A stretch of 64,000 bases of DNA from Methylosinus sp. Sm6. Its GTDB lineage: Bacteria > Pseudomonadota > Alphaproteobacteria > Rhizobiales > Beijerinckiaceae. The DNA is taken from NCBI RefSeq assembly GCF_019802345.1, contig NZ_JAINDZ010000021.1, positions 1 to 64,000 on the forward strand. Direction: 5' to 3'. Shown here one piece after another: positions 1 through 8,620 of this stretch. The notes beneath the pieces are model-generated. The model searched no databases. It was not told the origin of the DNA and saw only the letters and a list, made by a program, of their open reading frames with translations. The translations under genes were made by a program, and so were the position numbers. The first letter of the stretch is position 1; each line of letters starts with the position of its first letter.

Positions 1-19
1 TTAGGGGGAGGGTCGGACC

Positions 20-70
20 GCCATAGCCCGGCGCTTGCGACGGGCGTTCTTCCACAACGCCCTATGGCGG
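20..70. repeat. Dispersed palindromic repeat, copy 1
   Basis: The ends CCATAG and CTATGG are inverted and enclose a GC-rich core containing CGCTTGCGACGGGCGT. A close copy lies at 15560-15610, so this is an interspersed repeat rather than a chance hairpin. It sits downstream of the leftward gene ending at 192 and may also act as a transcription barrier (inference). Nothing else is seen in bases 1-191. Confidence 0.7.
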
Positions 71-191
71 TCCGGGGAGGGGCTTTCACGGCAAAGACTC
101 GGGGAACCCTCTCCCGAGCGAGCGCCTCTTCCAGCAATAATTTTCGATCACCCGATTGCCCTGAGGCGCCACAGGGAGCGTTTCGGGGAAA

Positions 192-647
192 CTATGGGAT
201 GGGCTTATGATGAGGATCGACCGGCGAATGGCCGCCGGCCGCGTCGACGGCGACGACGCCGTCGAATTTTGCCATGCGCTCGAGCAGGGCGGGCGAAAGG
301 CCTCGCTCCGCCTTCGCCAGCGAGGCGGCCAGCGCTTCGGCGCGCGGCCTGGCGAGTCCGAGCTTTTCGAGCGAGGCGCTCTGACGCAGCGCGTCGCCGC
401 CGCAGAGCGCGACCTCCCATGCGCCGTCCTTGCGCTTCAAGAAGGCGCGTCCTCCGAGCTCCCCCTGGCTCCAATCGGCGATCGCCGCGTCCTGCTCGAT
501 CACCACTGGCTCGACCGTGAGCGGAGCCTCCGGCTTGTCGAACAGATCCGCCAGCAGGCGGCGGATGGCGGCGACGTCGTCCGCGCCCTGCGCCGGCGCC
601 CCCAGCATTGCGATGAGAATTGCGAGTCCCGCCCGGCGACGATCCAT
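192..647 (-). CDS. Copper uptake system-associated periplasmic protein
   Basis: 151 residues. I start it at the ATG at 645-647 because GGGAGG lies just upstream and a signal peptide follows (residues 1-20, basic start then AGLAILIAMLGAPAQGA). The mature part, with ADDVAAIRRLLADLFDKPEA, WSQGELGGRAFLKRKDGAW and a central CGG, matches what I recall of the small family named copper uptake system-associated protein, found beside copper import genes. No biochemical activity is known to me. It is divergent from a TetR regulator with a perfect palindrome between them, so repression by that regulator is likely. Partner copper genes, if any, would lie beyond the left edge. An in-frame longer reading to 908 runs antisense through the TetR gene and is rejected. 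Confidence 0.7.
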   Translation of the reverse strand: MDRRRAGLAILIAMLGAPAQGADDVAAIRRLLADLFDKPEAPLTVEPVVIEQDAAIADWSQGELGGRAFLKRKDGAWEVALCGGDALRQSASLEKLGLARPRAEALAASLAKAERGLSPALLERMAKFDGVVAVDAAGGHSPVDPHHKPIP

Positions 648-679
648 GTTTTCCTCCCGATCCGCCTTTGCTGGTGCTA

Positions 680-694
680 TTGGTAAACTACCAA
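680..694. promoter_or_regulatory. Perfect palindrome, candidate TetR operator
   Basis: TTGGTA-AAC-TACCAA is a perfect 6+3+6 inverted repeat in the 100-base gap between the copper-associated gene (leftward) and the TetR gene (rightward). Its size and place are typical of an operator that controls both divergent promoters. The binding protein is inferred from adjacency only. Confidence 0.6.
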
Positions 695-747
695 GACGCG
701 GCTGGCAACAGGCGCGAGCAGCCCGCGCATGAGAGAAATTCGGCGGC

Positions 748-1311
748 GTGCGCGGCACAGGGGAGCATGGCGTCGTCGTGACAGCGCAGCCGGGCGTCAG
801 ACAGCGGATATTGAGCGCCGCGCTCGATCTCATCGAGCAGGAGGGGGTGGACGCGCTCACCCAGCCGCGCATCGCCAAGGCGGCGGGCGTGCGCCAGTCG
901 CATCTCACCTACTATTTTCCACGCAAGGCCGATCTGTTCGTCGCGCTGCTGCAGGCTTCGCACGAGCGCGCGCCGAACGCCGGCGACGCAGATCCGCTCG
1001 CCGAGGCCATCACGCTGATGCTCGACCGTCGGCGCATGCGCTTTTTCCTGGCCATTGTGCTCGGAGCGGCGGAGCAGCCGGAGTTGCGCCCCGTGCTCGC
1101 GGCCCATGCGCGTGAGCTGACGGCGCGCGTCGCGGCCGCCTTCGGCCGCGGCGCGGATGATCCGTCGGCGGCGGCCTTTGTCGATCTGCTGCGCGGCGCC
1201 GGGCTGCGCAGCCTGCTCGAGCCGGAGACGATGCGCCTCGACAAGGCCGAGGCGGAGCGCCTCGCCGCCGCCCTCGGCCTATCGCGCCCGTCGCCGCCGG
1301 GGCAGGGCTGA
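748..1311 (+). CDS. TetR/AcrR family transcriptional regulator
   Basis: 187 residues from a GTG start; a second in-frame GTG at 778 is equally plausible and neither has a strong ribosome site. Residues 17-60 form the TetR helix-turn-helix (RQRILSAALDLIEQEG, IAKAAGVRQSHLTYYFPRKADL), with the family's typical YYFPRK end of the recognition helix. The rest is a variable helical ligand domain that gives no clue to the inducer. It is divergent from the copper-associated protein with a perfect palindrome between, which suggests it represses itself and that gene. A copper or metallophore signal is only a guess. Confidence 0.85.
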   Translation: MRGTGEHGVVVTAQPGVRQRILSAALDLIEQEGVDALTQPRIAKAAGVRQSHLTYYFPRKADLFVALLQASHERAPNAGDADPLAEAITLMLDRRRMRFFLAIVLGAAEQPELRPVLAAHARELTARVAAAFGRGADDPSAAAFVDLLRGAGLRSLLEPETMRLDKAEAERLAAALGLSRPSPPGQG

Positions 1312-1332
1312 AGCCATGCGCCGGCTCGGAGG

Positions 1333-1506
1333 GGAGGGGCGCAAGATCGTCCGGCGGCTTGCGCCGACGAACTCCGCGAACAGCCGATCGTGACGCAGCG
1401 CGTCGCGATCATTCGTGTCTTCATAGCCGAGCGCGAGGCCGACCAGCCGCTGTCCGAGCAACGTCGCGACCTCGCGCTCGATCAGCGCGGGATTTGTAGC
1501 AAAGCA
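1333..1506 (-). pseudogene. IS1380-type transposase remnant
   Basis: About 58 leftward codons read [20 protein letters not shown] followed by [19 protein letters not shown], which matches the N-terminal part of IS1380-family transposases (the LALGYEDLNDHDELRHD motif). The reading has no start codon of its own, breaks off after about 20 further residues, and no DDE catalytic region or terminal repeats are seen nearby. It is a decayed fragment between the TetR gene and mutS. The rest of the 1312-1615 gap holds no gene I can support. Confidence 0.7.
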
Positions 1507-1615
1507 ACTTATCCATGATTCGCCGCCTCGATGCACTGGATTTGGTGAGATATGCGGGCTAGGGATTTTCTCCCCCTCCCCTTCGTGGAGAGGGCGGGGC
1601 GCGCGCTGTTCGCCG

Positions 1616-4342
1616 ATGCATTGCCCCGAGGCGCCGAGGATAGACGTGCGACCATCGACCGAGTCGTCCGACGATAAGAACGCCGCGCGGCCGACGCCGA
1701 TGATGGCGCAATACATCGAGATCAAATCCGCCAATCCGGATTGCCTGCTGTTCTACCGGATGGGCGATTTCTACGAGCTGTTCTTCGACGACGCCGAGAC
1801 GGCGTCGCGTGCGCTCGGCATCATGCTGACGAAGCGCGGCAAGCATCAGGGCCAGGACATTCCGATGTGCGGCGTGCCGGTCGAGCGCGCCGATGATTAT
1901 CTGCAGAAGCTCATCGCGCTCGGCCATCGGGTCGCCGTCTGCGAGCAGCTGGAGGACCCGGCCGAGGCGCGCAAGCGCGGCGGCAAGTCGGTGGTGCGGC
2001 GCGACGTCGTGCGGCTCGTCACGCCCGGCACCATCACCGAGGAGACGCTGCTCGACCCGGCGCGCGCCAACGCCTTCGCGGCGCTCGCGCGCCTTCGCGC
2101 CGCCGATGGCGGCTGGCGTTACGGCTTCGCCTGCGTCGACATATCGACCGGCGCCTTCGATGTCGGCGAAGCCGGCGAGGCGGAGCTCGCCGCAGAATTG
2201 GCGCGGCTCGAGCCGCGCGAGATGGTCGCCGCCGAAGCCGTCTGCGCCGACCCCGGGCTCGCTCCCCTGCTCGAGACCATCGACGCGCCGCTGACGCCGC
2301 TCGGCCGCGACGCCGGCGGCGGCGAGAGCGCCGCCCGCCGCCTGCTCGATTTCTATGGCGTCGCGACGCTCGACGGCTTCGGCGCGCTGTCGGAGGCGGA
2401 GGTCGCCGCGGCGGCCGCCGCGATCCTCTATGTCGAGCGCACGCAGAAGGGCAGGAAGCCGGCGCTCCGCCTGCCCGCGAGCCGACGCTGCGGCGCGACG
2501 CTGGAGATCGATGCGGCGACGCGCGTCAATCTCGAGCTGACGCGCACGCTGAAGGGCGAGCGCGACGGCTCGCTGCTCGCCGCCATCGATCTCACCGTGA
2601 CGCCCGCCGGCGCGCGCCTCCTCGCCGAGCGCATCGCCGCGCCCGCGACCGATCCGGCGCTGATCGCAGAGCGGCTCGACGCCGTCTCTTTCTGTGTCGA
2701 AGACTTCGAGCTGCGCGCGCGCTTGCGCGCGCAGCTCGCCCGCGCGCCCGATCTCGCCCGCGCGCTCTCGCGGCTCTCGCTGCAGCGGGGCGGACCGCGC
2801 GACCTCGGCGCCATTCGCGCCGCTCTCGCCTCGGCGCGCGACATCGCCTCCTGCTTCGCCGGGTGCTCGCCCGTCGCGCTCATCGCGCGCGAGAGCGCGG
2901 CGCTCACCGAGGCCGATGCGGAGCTGGAGCAGGCGATCGAAGCGCGCCTCGTCGCCGATCCGCCGCTCGACAAGCGCGCCGGCAATTTTATCGCGCGAGG
3001 GTTCGACGACACCCTCGACGAGGCGCGCGACCTGCGTGACGAGAGCCGCCGCGTGATCGCGTCGCTGCAGCAGAAATATGTCGAGCTCGCCGAGACGAGG
3101 CAGCTCAAGATCAAGCACAATCACTTTCTCGGCTTCTTCATCGAGGTCCCGCAGGCGCAAGGCGAGCGGCTGCTGCGCGCGCCGTTCGACGCGACCTTCA
3201 CGCATCGCCAGACGATGCAGGACGCGATGCGCTTTTCGACGCGCGAGCTGGCCGAGCTCGAGGCGAAGATCGCCTCCGCCGCCGATCGCGCGCAGGAGCG
3301 CGAGCTTGCGCTGTTCGACGATCTCGCCGCGCGCGTGCTCGACAAAGCGCAGGAGCTGCAGCGCCTCGCGCAGGCTTTCGCGGCGCTCGACGTCTTCGCC
3401 GCGCTGGCGGAGCTCGCCGCAGCGCGCGACTGGACGCGGCCGCATGTCGACGCCTCGCTCGATTTCGAGATCGTCGGCGGCCGCCACCCCGTCGTCGAGG
3501 CGGCGCTGCGCGCGCAAGGAAAAATCTTCGCCGTGAATGATTGCGATCTCTCCGACGCGCGCGCCGGCAAGATCGCCGTGGTGACCGGTCCGAACATGGC
3601 CGGCAAATCCACCTATCTGCGCCAGAACGCGCTGATCGCCATTCTCGCCCAGGCCGGCTCCTATGTCCCCGCAACGCGCGCGCGTGTCGGCGCCGTGGAT
3701 CGCCTGTTCTCGCGCGTCGGCGCCGCCGACGATCTCGCGCGCGGACGCTCGACCTTCATGGTGGAGATGGTGGAGACGGCGGCCATATTGAATTGCGCCG
3801 GCCCGCGCTCCTTCGTCATTCTCGACGAGATCGGCCGCGGCACGGCGACCTTCGACGGCCTCTCCATCGCCTGGGCGACGATCGAGCACCTGCACGAGAT
3901 CAATCGCTCGCGCGCTCTGTTCGCGACGCATTTCCACGAGCTGACGCAACTGACGAAGCGCATGGGCCGGCTCGTCAATCTCACCATGAAGGTGACGGAT
4001 CACGCGGGCGAGGTGGTGTTCCTGCACGAGGTGACGAAGGGCGCCGCCGACCGCTCCTATGGCGTGCATGTCGCCGAGCTCGCGGGCCTTCCGGCGAGCG
4101 TCGTCGCGCGCGCCCATGCGATCCTCGCCGAGCTCGAGGCCGCCGACCGGCGCGCGCCGGTGGAGAAGCTCATCGACGATCTGCCGCTCTTCGCCCATGT
4201 CACGCCGAGCGCGGTCACGCCGAGCGCCCCGCCGAAGGACCCGCTGCGCGAGGCGCTGGCCGCGATCGACCCGGACGCGCTGACGCCGCGCGAGGCGCTG
4301 GCCGCGCTCTATGAGCTGAAGGCGAAGGCTGCAGGGCGTTAG
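1616..4342 (+). CDS. mutS: DNA mismatch repair protein MutS
   Basis: 908 residues. It recognises mispairs and small loops and recruits MutL, powered by its ATPase. The mismatch-reading motif GDFYELF is at about residues 50-56 (Phe52 and Glu54 as in Phe-x-Glu). The connector and lever/clamp regions follow. The ABC-type ATPase has the P-loop [10 protein letters not shown] (657-666) and Walker [19 protein letters not shown] near 730. The C-terminal tail (about 850-908) carries the short helical dimer/tetramer region. The first ATG at 1616 is used; a GTG at 1646 and ATGs at 1700/1703 are alternatives, and no clear ribosome site decides. It stands alone, with a strong hairpin after the stop. Confidence 0.97.
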   Translation: MHCPEAPRIDVRPSTESSDDKNAARPTPMMAQYIEIKSANPDCLLFYRMGDFYELFFDDAETASRALGIMLTKRGKHQGQDIPMCGVPVERADDYLQKLIALGHRVAVCEQLEDPAEARKRGGKSVVRRDVVRLVTPGTITEETLLDPARANAFAALARLRAADGGWRYGFACVDISTGAFDVGEAGEAELAAELARLEPREMVAAEAVCADPGLAPLLETIDAPLTPLGRDAGGGESAARRLLDFYGVATLDGFGALSEAEVAAAAAAILYVERTQKGRKPALRLPASRRCGATLEIDAATRVNLELTRTLKGERDGSLLAAIDLTVTPAGARLLAERIAAPATDPALIAERLDAVSFCVEDFELRARLRAQLARAPDLARALSRLSLQRGGPRDLGAIRAALASARDIASCFAGCSPVALIARESAALTEADAELEQAIEARLVADPPLDKRAGNFIARGFDDTLDEARDLRDESRRVIASLQQKYVELAETRQLKIKHNHFLGFFIEVPQAQGERLLRAPFDATFTHRQTMQDAMRFSTRELAELEAKIASAADRAQERELALFDDLAARVLDKAQELQRLAQAFAALDVFAALAELAAARDWTRPHVDASLDFEIVGGRHPVVEAALRAQGKIFAVNDCDLSDARAGKIAVVTGPNMAGKSTYLRQNALIAILAQAGSYVPATRARVGAVDRLFSRVGAADDLARGRSTFMVEMVETAAILNCAGPRSFVILDEIGRGTATFDGLSIAWATIEHLHEINRSRALFATHFHELTQLTKRMGRLVNLTMKVTDHAGEVVFLHEVTKGAADRSYGVHVAELAGLPASVVARAHAILAELEAADRRAPVEKLIDDLPLFAHVTPSAVTPSAPPKDPLREALAAIDPDALTPREALAALYELKAKAAGR

Positions 4343-4357
4343 CCGCAGACAAAGCGT

Positions 4358-4385
4358 CTCCGTCTTCCGCCCGCGGAAGACGGAG
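4358..4385. terminator. Terminator-like hairpin after mutS
   Basis: A perfect 13-base-pair stem (CTCCGTCTTCCGC and its complement) with a two-base loop begins 16 bases after the mutS stop. It lies between convergent genes, so it may serve both. There is no T-run, so the terminator role is inferred from shape and place. Confidence 0.7.
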
Positions 4386-4406
4386 CGCGCGTCGGAGGCT
4401 GCCGCT

Positions 4407-4784
4407 TCACATTTGCAGCGGCGCGCTCAGGCCGGGCGGGTTGTCCGAATGCCCGACATAGGCGGTGATCGCCTGCGTCGTGGTTGCAGTGGACGCGGTC
4501 GTGGCGCTCTCCGCGCCGCCCAGCGTGAGCTGGCGCATATGGTTGAGCAGCGTGTCGATGCGCGCCCAGGCTTCCTCGGAGGCGGTTCCATTGCTCGCTT
4601 GGCTCAGCTCGTCGAGCGCCAGGGGCATGCCGGCGACCCGGGAGCTCTGACTCTCGGCCGAGAGGAGCGAGGCGGCGCGGTCCGATCCGCGCTCGACGTC
4701 CGACGATGGGGACAATCGCTGCAGATAGGCGGCGACCGGCGCCCGCGCCAAAGCGGCGGCGGAGCCGGAAACAGAAAGGGTCAT
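4407..4784 (-). CDS. Hypothetical protein, Ser/Ala/Thr-rich
   Basis: 125 residues. I do not recognise it. The start at the ATG 4782-4784 gives a protein beginning MTLSVSGSAAALARAPVAAY; a longer in-frame GTG start at 4820 has no better support. There is no signal peptide or membrane segment. The sequence is rich in Ser, Ala and Thr, with one helical stretch (EEAWARIDTLLNHMRQL, about residues 73-89) and an alternating Ala/Thr segment after it. It is convergent with mutS and lies downstream of the TonB-receptor fragment. It may be a rapidly evolving small cytosolic protein; real coding is probable rather than certain. Confidence 0.5.
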   Translation of the reverse strand: MTLSVSGSAAALARAPVAAYLQRLSPSSDVERGSDRAASLLSAESQSSRVAGMPLALDELSQASNGTASEEAWARIDTLLNHMRQLTLGGAESATTASTATTTQAITAYVGHSDNPPGLSAPLQM

Positions 4785-4907
4785 TCGGGCGTCTCTCGCT
4801 CGGGTGGTCGTGACGCCCAAGATCCGGCATTCGCCTTTAATTTGTGCGTTCCAAATGGAGACGATCGACGACGTCGCGTCAATCTTTCGCTTACCGTTCG
4901 CGGCCGG

Positions 4908-5186
4908 TCAGCGACCGACGACGACCCCTGGAACAAAGCGCAGCGCATCGCCGAGCGACGTCGCCTGGGTGTCGTCCATCAGCTTGCGCGAGACGACGGT
5001 GACGCTGCCGGGGATCGCCATCACGTCACGCTTTTCGCCGCCCGGTCCGGTGACGAAGGGAACATAATAGCCGTCCTCGGCCGGCGGCTTTGTCGCGCGA
5101 CGCTCCCGGCTCGACGATCCGGCGAGCGCTGCGGTCGAAACCAATGCGAGCGCGACGCTCGCGCCGATCATGCGTGAAATCGTCAT
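4908..5186 (-). pseudogene. Truncated TonB-dependent receptor (signal peptide plus plug start)
   Basis: 92 residues with a good ribosome site (GAGGAAG) before the ATG and a signal peptide (residues 1-22, SVALALVSTAALA). After a short linker comes AIPGSVTVVSRKLMDDTQAT followed by SLGDALRFVPGVVVGR, which matches the beginning of the plug domain of TonB-dependent siderophore/metal receptors (I/VPGSVTVV...DDQQATSLGDALRNVPGV). A TGA stop follows at once, and neither the rest of the plug nor the 22-strand barrel (usually over 600 residues more) is present downstream, where the next gene is unrelated. It is either a pseudogene or, less likely, a stand-alone plug-like periplasmic protein. Confidence 0.7.
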
Positions 5187-5351
5187 GACGAGGGCTTCCT
5201 CACCGGCGATGGGAGCTCGAAACGCGCTAAGATACGATAGACTCGATGATTGCGCATGATCTTTCGACCTAGGGGCGAAAGGTCGCGCGCCCGGTCGCTG
5301 GCGTCCGCCCGCGACTGCGCTAGACTCTGAGAGATTCGCCCGGAGACCCTG

Positions 5352-7124
5352 ATGGCCTATCGCGCCCCGCTCGATGATCTTCTCTTCGCCATGCGGCGAG
5401 CGGCCGGAGAGACGGCCTTCGCGCCGGACGGGCTCTACGCCGATTGCGACGAGCAGACCATGCGCGCGACCCTGGAGGAGGCGGCGAAGCTCGCCGAGGG
5501 GGTCCTCCTGCCTCTGGATCGGATCGGCGATCGCGAGGGGCTGCGTTTCGCGGAGGGCGAGGTGGCGACCGCTCCCGGCTGGCGCGACGCCTATCGCCAA
5601 TGGGTCGAGGGCGGCTGGAACGCGCTCGCCGCCGGCCCCGCCCATGGCGGAATGGGCCTGCCGCTGCTGCTCGCCGCCGCCTGCACCGAGATCTGGAACG
5701 CCGCCAACATCTCCTTCGCGCTCTGTCCGCTGCTCGGCCAGGGCGCGATCGAGGCGATGGAGGCGCATGCGAGCGAGGCGCTGAAGGCCGTCTATCTGCC
5801 GAAGATGATCTCCGGCGAATGGACGGCGACGATGAATCTCACCGAGCCGCAGGCGGGCTCCGATCTCGCGCTGCTGCGCGCCCGCGCCGAGCGCGCCGGC
5901 GACGGGACCTATCGCCTCGCCGGCCAGAAGATCTTCATCACTTACGGCGAGCACGACCTCGCCGAGAACATCGTGCATTTCGTGCTGGCGCGCCTGCCCG
6001 ACGCGCCAGCCGGCACGCGCGGGATCTCGCTGTTTCTCGTGCCGAAATTCCTGCCCGACGCCGATGGGCGTCCCGGCCGGCGCAATGATCTTCGCTGCGC
6101 CGGCCTGGAACGCAAGCTCGGCATCCACGCCGCGCCGACCTGCACCATGGCCTATGGCGATCACGGCGGCGCGACGGCCTTTCTCGTCGGCGAGGAGAAC
6201 GCCGGCCTCGCCTGCATGTTCACCATGATGAACAACGCCCGGCTCTCGGTCGGCCTGCAGGGGGTCGCGCTCGCCGAGCGGGCGACGCAGGCCGCCCTCG
6301 CCTATGCGCGCGAGCGGCTGCAGGGCCGCGCGCCCGGAGGCCCCGACCCCTCGCCGATCGTCGCGCATCCAGATGTCGCGCGCATGCTGCTGACGATGAA
6401 GGCCGAGACCGCGGCGGCGCGGGCGATCTGCCATCTCACCGCGGCCTCGCTCGACCGCGCGCGGCGGCAGGGCGGCGCAGCCGCGCGCGAGGCGGAGGAG
6501 CGCGCCGGCCTGCTGACGCCGCTCGCCAAGGCCTACTCCACCGACATCGGCGTCGAGGTCGCCTCGCTCGGCGTTCAGGTCCATGGCGGAATGGGCTTCA
6601 TCGAGGAGACCGGCGCGGCGCAGCTGCTGCGCGACGCGCGCATCACGCCGATCTATGAGGGGACCAACGGCATACAGGCGATCGATCTCGTCACGCGCAA
6701 GCTGCGCCGTTCGGAGGGCGCGGCGGTGTGGCGCGAGATCGACGACATGCGCGCAGATCTCGACGCGCTCGCATCGAGCGACGTGATCTTCGCTCACATT
6801 GCGGCGCACGCCACGGCCGCCGTCGACGCCTTCGAACGCGCGACCGATTTTCTGTTCTCGATCAGCGAGCCGCGCGGCGTCGACGCGCTGGCGGCGGCGA
6901 CCCCCTATCTGAAGCTCTTCGGTCTCGCCCGCGCGGTCACTCTGCTCGGGACGGCCGCGCTCGCCGCGCATCGCGCCGGCGCCGCCGCCGCCGAGGAGAA
7001 GATCGTGCTGGCGCGTTTTTACGGCGACAATCTCGCCGTGGGCGCGGATGGATTGGAGCGGGCGGTCGTCGCCGGCGGCGACTCGATCGCCGCGGCTCTG
7101 CCGCTGCTCGCGCGAGACCAGTGA
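5352..7124 (+). CDS. Acyl-CoA dehydrogenase, long DmdC-like type
   Basis: 590 residues, longer than the usual 380-400 because of a C-terminal extension (about 460-590), as in the DmdC/AidB-like branch. It should oxidise an acyl-CoA to the 2-enoyl-CoA using FAD. FAD/substrate motifs are present: TMNLTEPQAGSDL near 160-172, KIFITYGEHD near 195, and YEGTNGIQAIDLVTRKL near 435-451, where Glu is the likely catalytic base. Substrate is uncertain: methylthiopropionyl-CoA, short or branched acyl-CoA are all possible. No thiolase, hydratase or electron-transfer flavoprotein genes are adjacent. The 247 bases to dapE hold no gene I can support. Confidence 0.9.
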   Translation: MAYRAPLDDLLFAMRRAAGETAFAPDGLYADCDEQTMRATLEEAAKLAEGVLLPLDRIGDREGLRFAEGEVATAPGWRDAYRQWVEGGWNALAAGPAHGGMGLPLLLAAACTEIWNAANISFALCPLLGQGAIEAMEAHASEALKAVYLPKMISGEWTATMNLTEPQAGSDLALLRARAERAGDGTYRLAGQKIFITYGEHDLAENIVHFVLARLPDAPAGTRGISLFLVPKFLPDADGRPGRRNDLRCAGLERKLGIHAAPTCTMAYGDHGGATAFLVGEENAGLACMFTMMNNARLSVGLQGVALAERATQAALAYARERLQGRAPGGPDPSPIVAHPDVARMLLTMKAETAAARAICHLTAASLDRARRQGGAAAREAEERAGLLTPLAKAYSTDIGVEVASLGVQVHGGMGFIEETGAAQLLRDARITPIYEGTNGIQAIDLVTRKLRRSEGAAVWREIDDMRADLDALASSDVIFAHIAAHATAAVDAFERATDFLFSISEPRGVDALAAATPYLKLFGLARAVTLLGTAALAAHRAGAAAAEEKIVLARFYGDNLAVGADGLERAVVAGGDSIAAALPLLARDQ

Positions 7125-7371
7125 CTTGCTTCCTCGATATCGGCGCCGATGTCGGCAGCTCTACGATCTTGGTCGCGGGCGTGCGCCGGGCCGGGCGGGC
7201 TATCGTCGAGGCGCGCGTCGAGCCGGGGGCGTCGAGATTTTCGGGCGGCGAATCTGATGGTCTGGACACTTTTCAGCGCAGGACCATGGTCCTCTCGGAC
7301 GACGTCCGCGCGCCATTGCCGGCCGCGCGGAACGGTTGCGCGGCGCGCCGCCTTTTCCTAATTTCGCGCGC

Positions 7372-8529
7372 ATGACCCTTTCCCCCGCACTTTCCATCAC
7401 CCGCGATCTTCTTCGCTGCCCCTCCGTCACCCCGGCCGACGCCGGCGCGCTCGGCGTGCTGGAGCAGAGGCTGAAGGAAGCCGGCTTCATCACGCATCGG
7501 CTCGTCTTCTCGCAGGAGGGGACGCCCGACGTCGACAATCTCTTCGCCAAGATCGGCGAGGGACGGCCGCATCTCGTCTTCGCCGGACATACGGATGTGG
7601 TGCCGAGCGGCGATCCGGCGCGCTGGCGCTTCGATCCCTTCTCCGGCGAGATCGCCGACGGCAAGATTTTCGGCCGCGGCGCCTCGGACATGAAGGGCGG
7701 CATCGCCGCCTTCGCCGCCGCGGCGATCGACTATGTGAGGGCGCATGGCGTTCCCGAGGGCGCCATTTCCTTCCTCATCACCGGCGACGAGGAAGGGCCG
7801 GCCGTCAATGGCACGGTGAAGATGCTCGACTGGGCGAAAGCTCATGGCGAGATTTTCGACCATTGCATCGTCGGCGAGCCGACCAATGTCAAATATCTCG
7901 GCGACACCATCAAGATCGGCCGGCGCGGCTCGCTCAACGGGCGGCTCGCCGTGCGCGGCAAGCAGGGACATTCGGCGCATCCGCATCGCGCGGAGAATCC
8001 CGCGCCCATCGTCGCGCGCATCGTGACGGCGCTGTCGACGCATCGCTTCGACGACGGCACGGAGCATTTCGACCGCTCCCATCTCGAGGTGACCTCGATC
8101 GACATCGGCAATCCGGCCGCCAATGTCATTCCCGGCGAAGCGCGCGCGCGCTTCAACATCCGCTTCAACAACAGCTGGACGCTGGAGACGCTGCAGGCGG
8201 AGATTTCCCGCGTCATCGAGGCCGCGGCGGCGGGCGCGCGCGTCGAGGTGGAGTTTTTGCCGTGCAACTCGCTGCCCTTCCTTACCGCGCCGGGCGATTT
8301 CACCACGCTGGTGTCGGAGGCGATCGAGGAGGTGACGGGGCGCCGTCCCGGCCTTTCGACCAGCGGCGGCACCTCGGACGCGCGCTTCATCACGCGCGAT
8401 TGTCCGGTGCTGGAGTTCGGGCTCGTCAATGAGTCGATCCACGCCGTCGACGAGCATGCGCGGCTCGCGGATGTGGACGGGCTGACGGCGGTCTATCAGC
8501 GCGTTCTGGAAAAATATTTTACGCGGTGA
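7372..8529 (+). CDS. dapE: Succinyl-diaminopimelate desuccinylase
   Basis: 385 residues. It removes succinate from N-succinyl-LL-diaminopimelate in the lysine and peptidoglycan precursor pathway, using two zinc ions. The metal motifs of the M20 family are visible: [11 protein letters not shown] (His73, Asp75), [10 protein letters not shown] (Asp near 107), ITGDEEGPA (the Glu pair, including the general base, near 137) and the C-terminal NESIHAVDE (His). The dimerisation lid domain lies between about 180 and 295. The start at 7372 matches the family N-terminus ([13 protein letters not shown]-like), and an in-frame upstream codon at 7336 adds only unrelated residues. It appears to be transcribed alone; dapD/dapC are not next to it. 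Confidence 0.95.
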   Translation: MTLSPALSITRDLLRCPSVTPADAGALGVLEQRLKEAGFITHRLVFSQEGTPDVDNLFAKIGEGRPHLVFAGHTDVVPSGDPARWRFDPFSGEIADGKIFGRGASDMKGGIAAFAAAAIDYVRAHGVPEGAISFLITGDEEGPAVNGTVKMLDWAKAHGEIFDHCIVGEPTNVKYLGDTIKIGRRGSLNGRLAVRGKQGHSAHPHRAENPAPIVARIVTALSTHRFDDGTEHFDRSHLEVTSIDIGNPAANVIPGEARARFNIRFNNSWTLETLQAEISRVIEAAAAGARVEVEFLPCNSLPFLTAPGDFTTLVSEAIEEVTGRRPGLSTSGGTSDARFITRDCPVLEFGLVNESIHAVDEHARLADVDGLTAVYQRVLEKYFTR

Positions 8530-8620
8530 GCGGTGTGGGCGGAGCCGAGCAACCGCCTGCGGCGACGAGAGCGCATAGGCGAAGGCGCGCGGCGAGTGTC
8601 GGGAAAAAAGGAAGAGCCGC

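Noticed and set aside
192-908. Longer 238-residue version of the copper-associated protein
   Set aside because: The extra N-terminus is antisense to the TetR coding region and crosses the palindrome; the ATG at 647 has a ribosome site and signal peptide.
1559-4198. Long open frame antisense to mutS (about 880 codons)
   Set aside because: Arg/Glu/His-rich composition with no family features; it mirrors the codon bias of mutS.
7125-7371. Short rightward frames between the acyl-CoA dehydrogenase and dapE
   Set aside because: No start with a ribosome site and no recognisable sequence; treated as spacer.
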